Assembly: GCF_001664485.1 (NCBI RefSeq)
Contig: NZ_CP013630.1
Location: 1,739,001-1,803,000 of the forward strand
Direction: 5' to 3'
DNA length: 64,000 nucleotides
Origin: Rhizobium sp. N324
GTDB taxonomy: Bacteria > Pseudomonadota > Alphaproteobacteria > Rhizobiales > Rhizobiaceae
In this document: positions 56,661 to 64,000 of the stretch, in pieces
Position numbering within the stretch: the first letter of the stretch is position 1
How the letters are laid out: each line of letters opens with the position of its first letter
Program-made: the position numbers and the translations under genes
The notes under the pieces: model-generated
Databases searched by the model: none
What the model was told of the DNA's origin: nothing
Seen by the model: only the letters and a program-made list of their open reading frames with translations

Positions 56661-57191
56661 ATGGCGGCACGTTGGTACATCGTCCACGCATATTCAAATT
56701 TTGAAAAGAAGGTCGCTGAAGACATCGAGAACAAGGCTCGCCAGAAGGGGCTTGAGCACCTGTTCGAGAAGATCCTCGTGCCGACCGAAAAGGTGGTGGA
56801 AGTGCGTCGCGGCCGCAAGGTCGACAGCGAGCGCAAGTTCTTCCCGGGCTATGTCATGGTTCGCGCCAATCTGACGGATGAAGCCTATCACCTGATCAAG
56901 AATACGCCGAAGGTCACCGGCTTTCTCGGCTCTGACAATAAGCCCGTTCCGATTCCGGATTATGAAGCCGAGCGCATTCTCGGTCAGGTCCAGGAAGGTG
57001 TCGAGCGGCCGAAGGCCTCCATTACCTTCGAGATCGGCGAGCAGGTTCGCGTTTCCGACGGCCCGTTCGCGTCGTTCAACGGCACGGTTCAGGATGTCGA
57101 CGAAGAGCGTTCGCGCCTGAAGGTTGAAGTGTCGATCTTTGGCCGCGCAACGCCGGTCGAGCTGGAATACGCTCAGGTCGAGAAGGTCTGA
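56661..57191 (+). CDS. nusG: transcription termination/antitermination protein NusG
   Basis: Binds RNA polymerase, promotes Rho termination and couples transcription to translation. 176 residues: NGN domain from MAARWYIVHAYSNFEKKVAE (with the family FFPGYVMV segment) and a C-terminal KOW domain (GEQVRVSDGPFASFNGTV). The ATG at 56661 is chosen because GGTGGAG lies 6 nt ahead; a GTG and another ATG just upstream are in frame. Operon with secE. Confidence 0.96.
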   Translation: MAARWYIVHAYSNFEKKVAEDIENKARQKGLEHLFEKILVPTEKVVEVRRGRKVDSERKFFPGYVMVRANLTDEAYHLIKNTPKVTGFLGSDNKPVPIPDYEAERILGQVQEGVERPKASITFEIGEQVRVSDGPFASFNGTVQDVDEERSRLKVEVSIFGRATPVELEYAQVEKV

Positions 57192-57367
57192 TTGCAAGAG
57201 ATTGGAAGCAGGCCTTGCGGCCGGTTTCCCGCGGACCTTGTCCGCACCCGCGTGGAAGGTGAGGGGTCTTAGCCGGACCCCAATGATCCGCACCACGCAA
57301 CCGCAGCCGCCGGAGCGATCCGGCATCACGGGCCGGGCGACCGGCCGCTCATGAAAGGCAGAGAGAT

Positions 57368-57799
57368 ATGGCTAAGAAAGTTGCAGGCCAGCTCAAGCTT
57401 CAGGTCAAGGCAGGATCGGCAAACCCGTCCCCGCCGATTGGTCCGGCGCTTGGTCAGCGTGGCATTAACATCATGGAATTCTGCAAGGCGTTCAATGCCG
57501 CCACGCAGGAAATGGAAAAGGGCATGCCGATCCCGGTCGTCATCACCTATTACCAGGACAAGTCCTTCACCTTCGCGATGAAGCAGCCTCCGGTCAGCTA
57601 CTGGCTGAAGAAGGAAGCGAAGATCACGTCCGGTTCCAAGACGCCCGGCAAGGGCGCCAAGGCCGGCTCCCTCACCAAGGCTCAGATCAAGACGATCGCA
57701 GAAGCCAAGATGAAGGATCTGAACGCAGCGGATATCGAAGGTGCAATGGCGATGATCGAGGGCTCTGCCCGCGCCATGGGCCTGGAAGTGGTGGGTTAA
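57368..57799 (+). CDS. rplK: 50S ribosomal protein L11
   Basis: Large-subunit protein of the GTPase-associated centre and RelA stringent sensing. 143 residues with the start [11 protein letters not shown] and motifs [20 protein letters not shown] in two parts ([22 protein letters not shown]) and a C-terminal rRNA-binding domain. A 176-bp GC-rich gap separates it from nusG; it is 4 bp before rplA, so the two form a pair as in E. coli, where L1 autoregulates. Confidence 0.98.
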   Translation: MAKKVAGQLKLQVKAGSANPSPPIGPALGQRGINIMEFCKAFNAATQEMEKGMPIPVVITYYQDKSFTFAMKQPPVSYWLKKEAKITSGSKTPGKGAKAGSLTKAQIKTIAEAKMKDLNAADIEGAMAMIEGSARAMGLEVVG

Positions 57800-57803
57800 G
57801 ATC

Positions 57804-58505
57804 ATGGCTGGTAAGCGCACGCAGAAGATCAACGAAGGTGTTGATCCCACCAAGCTCTACGCTCTGAGCCTCGCCATCGGCATGGTCAAGGAACGGGCTG
57901 TCGCCAAGTTCGACGAAACCATCGAAGTCTCGATGAACCTCGGCGTCGACCCGCGCCATGCGGACCAGATGGTTCGCGGCGTCGTCAACCTGCCGAACGG
58001 CACCGGCCGTACGGTTCGCGTCGCCGTCTTCGCTCGCGGCGTCAAGGCTGACGAAGCCAAGGCTGCCGGTGCCGATATCGTCGGTGCTGAAGACCTCGTC
58101 GAAATCGTTCAGGGCGGCAAGATCGAATTCGATCGCTGCATCGCCACCCCCGACATGATGCCGCTCGTCGGCCGTCTCGGTAAGGTTCTCGGCCCCCGCG
58201 GCATGATGCCGAACCCGAAGGTCGGCACCGTCACCATGGACGTCGCCGGAGCCGTCAAGGCTTCCAAGGGCGGCGCAGTCGAGTTCCGCGTCGAGAAGGC
58301 TGGTATCGTCCATGCCGGCATCGGCAAGGCCTCTTTCGACGCCAAGGCTCTGGAAGAAAACATCCGCGCTTTCGCTGACGCCGTCATCAAGGCGAAGCCG
58401 GCTGGCGCCAAGGGCAACTACGTCAAGCGCGTGGCGATTTCTTCGACCATGGGTCCGGGCGTCAAGATCGAAGTCGGCTCGGTCACCGCAGCGCCGACTG
58501 CATAA
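57804..58505 (+). CDS. rplA: 50S ribosomal protein L1
   Basis: Binds 23S rRNA at the L1 stalk and, in E. coli, represses rplKA translation. 233 residues. Conserved [16 protein letters not shown] and NLPNGTGR segments are present, followed by the C-terminal half ending [10 protein letters not shown]. Intergenic spacing of 4 bp to rplK; a 329-bp gap with three hairpins follows before rplJ. Confidence 0.98.
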   Translation: MAGKRTQKINEGVDPTKLYALSLAIGMVKERAVAKFDETIEVSMNLGVDPRHADQMVRGVVNLPNGTGRTVRVAVFARGVKADEAKAAGADIVGAEDLVEIVQGGKIEFDRCIATPDMMPLVGRLGKVLGPRGMMPNPKVGTVTMDVAGAVKASKGGAVEFRVEKAGIVHAGIGKASFDAKALEENIRAFADAVIKAKPAGAKGNYVKRVAISSTMGPGVKIEVGSVTAAPTA

Positions 58506-58834
58506 GTTGATTGCCGGACCTCGGTCCGGTCACTGAAATTCCGGCCTCGCAAGGGGCCGGAATATTCCGGAGAAATCCGGAATCCTGTCCGAGATTGCAG
58601 GTGGTTTTCCCTTAATCACTTCGCCTGCATGAGACGGGTAAGACCCGAATTGCATGAAGTTCGCTTCTCGTAACTCGGTTCGAGCCTTGGATGCCTTGTG
58701 CCTCTTCAGCCTTCATTGGCGCGGGAGCGCGGGGGGACAGGATCCTCAAGCGTCGCTTGGGATCTCGCATGATCCCGGGAGGCAAAAGGCAACCCGGCGG
58801 GCCCGTTTTCGGTCCCGCCAACTGGAGATAGGCA
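58506..58834 (+). promoter_or_regulatory. rplA-rplJ gap with three hairpins and L10 leader
   Basis: Consecutive stems: CCGGACC/GGTCCGG (58514-58529), ATTCCGGCC/GGCCGGAAT (58538-58563) and ATTCCGGA/TCCGGAAT with a GAAA loop (58564-58583). None has a T-run. The remaining ~250 nt should contain the leader where L10/L12 represses rplJL. Position is conserved in bacteria; the exact binding site is not resolved here. Confidence 0.5.
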
Positions 58835-59353
58835 GTGGAAAGAGCGGAAAAACGCGAATTCGTCACGGAACTGAACGAAGTCTTCAAGGCTTCGGGCTCG
58901 GTTGTCGTGGCCCACTATGCTGGTGCCACAGTCGCGCAGATGAACGATTTTCGTTCGAAGATGCGTGCAGCTGGCGGTACCGTCAAAGTCGCGAAGAACC
59001 GCCTGGCCAAAATTGCCCTTCAGGGTACGGAAGCGGAAGGGATCACCGATCTCTTCAAGGGTCAGACGCTGATTGCATACAGCACCGACCCGGTCACCGC
59101 TCCGAAGGTCGTCATGGATTTCGCCAAGACCAACGACAAGATCGTTGTTCTGGGCGGCGCCATGGGAACAACCACGCTCAACGCCGATGCAGTCAAGTCG
59201 CTTGCGACCCTGCCTTCGCTCGATGAGCTGCGTGCGAAGCTGCTGGGCATGATCCAGACACCGGCTACCCGCATCGCTGGGGTTGTTGCAGCACCGGCAA
59301 GCCAGCTTGCCCGCGTGTTTGCGGCCTACGCCAAGAAGGACGAAGCCGCTTAA
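58835..59353 (+). CDS. rplJ: 50S ribosomal protein L10
   Basis: Stalk base protein that anchors L7/L12 dimers; represses its own operon in E. coli. 172 residues starting at a GTG after [36 protein letters not shown] and the C-terminal helix for L12 binding ([14 protein letters not shown]) match. rplL follows after 58 bp. Confidence 0.97.
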   Translation: MERAEKREFVTELNEVFKASGSVVVAHYAGATVAQMNDFRSKMRAAGGTVKVAKNRLAKIALQGTEAEGITDLFKGQTLIAYSTDPVTAPKVVMDFAKTNDKIVVLGGAMGTTTLNADAVKSLATLPSLDELRAKLLGMIQTPATRIAGVVAAPASQLARVFAAYAKKDEAA

Positions 59354-59411
59354 GGCGGTTTTTCGCTGTTTATAATCAACCGGTTCGAACCGAACAAAAG
59401 GAACTAGTAAA

Positions 59412-59789
<378 letters not shown>

Positions 59790-59804
59790 TCTTGAAACGC
59801 TTTT

Positions 59805-59828
59805 GGGAGGCAGTCTCTGCTGCCTCCC
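59805..59828 (+). terminator. hairpin 1 in rplL-rpoB gap
   Basis: GGGAGGCAG (59805-59813) and CTGCCTCCC (59820-59828), 6-nt loop; a TTTTT run follows about 8 bp later. Possibly a partial terminator (attenuator). Confidence 0.65.
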
Positions 59829-59850
59829 ATTTGCCGTTTTTCTGAACGAA

Positions 59851-59886
59851 TTACCCAAAAGCCGCGTCAAACCGGCTTTTGGGTAA
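59851..59886 (+). terminator. hairpin 2 in rplL-rpoB gap
   Basis: A 14-bp perfect stem, 59851-59864 with 59873-59886, 8-nt loop. No T-run; could be an RNase III or processing site as in E. coli between rplL and rpoB. Confidence 0.6.
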
Positions 59887-60050
59887 TGGGTTCTTCAAAA
59901 GGATAGTCTCGCACCGAGGGCAGCACAGCAATCCGAGCTGAGCGTTTTCGGGTGTCGGACGAGATTGAACTACCCATTGATAGACGGGATCGACTGGCCA
60001 TCGGTTCCCGTCCGTTGCAGGCCCGGGTGCAAGATTTTGAAGGAGCGACG

Positions 60051-64000
<3,950 letters not shown>

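Overview
The window looks like a stretch of chromosome from a Rhizobium species of the etli/leguminosarum type. The grounds are GC-rich coding sequence, the gene order nuoLMN-birA-rnj-mce-DUF1467-proS-lolCD, divK-pleD-rpmG and rnr-topA-dprA-plsY-pyrC-pyrB, close protein resemblance to Rhizobiaceae families, and rhizobial intergenic palindromic repeats (at 12.06-12.24 kb, 37.0-37.1 kb and 49.84-49.95 kb). Species assignment is from memory of gene order, not from a database search. No prophage, insertion sequence, CRISPR array, rRNA or secretion island is visible; most genes are core housekeeping.

Layout. 0-8.1 kb: 3' end of the complex I operon (nuoL partial, nuoM, nuoN) continuing into biotin ligase, RNase J, methylmalonyl-CoA epimerase and a small membrane protein. 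8.1-8.7 kb: a 590-bp gap with a likely minus-strand small RNA and the proS promoter. 8.7-12.1 kb: proS and the Lol lipoprotein-release transporter. 12.1-13.1 kb: repeats, a DUF5680 gene and a 28-codon membrane peptide. 13.1-19.4 kb: dnaE, an L,D-transpeptidase and DinB polymerase. 19.4-21.0 kb: acetyltransferase, HAD phosphatase, DUF3572. 21.1-22.9 kb: divK-pleD, cell-cycle and c-di-GMP signalling. 22.9-23.6 kb: intergenic region with a probable structured small RNA. 23.6-35.1 kb, all minus strand: rpmG, an MFS transporter, DUF983, rnr, topA, dprA, plsY, a dihydroorotase-like gene and pyrB. 35.3-46.4 kb: aidB, a decayed vapBC pair, rne, amiC, mrcA, prfB. 46.5-51.8 kb: hydrolase, nadK, tRNA-Thr and small or hypothetical exported proteins. 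51.8-64 kb: rlmB, then the translation/transcription block tRNA-Tyr, tRNA-Gly, tuf, tRNA-Trp, secE, nusG, rplKAJL and rpoB (cut by the window end).

How the genes work together. The last block keeps the order of the E. coli tufB-rpoB region, interrupted by a small ORF and an epimerase gene between tuf and tRNA-Trp. RNA turnover (RNase J, RNase R, RNase E) is well represented, as are peptidoglycan building and remodelling (MrcA, AmiC, L,D-transpeptidase) and pyrimidine synthesis.

Most worth a second look: (1) the dihydroorotase paired with pyrB has lost nearly all metal and catalytic residues and should be a non-catalytic ATCase partner; (2) an orphan VapB antitoxin followed by a 16-codon VapC stub whose first catalytic Asp is His; (3) a closed ~140-nt structured leader just ahead of tuf; (4) two probable intergenic small RNAs (upstream of proS and downstream of pleD); (5) several unannotated small membrane peptides with their own Shine-Dalgarno sites; (6) covarying palindromic repeats.
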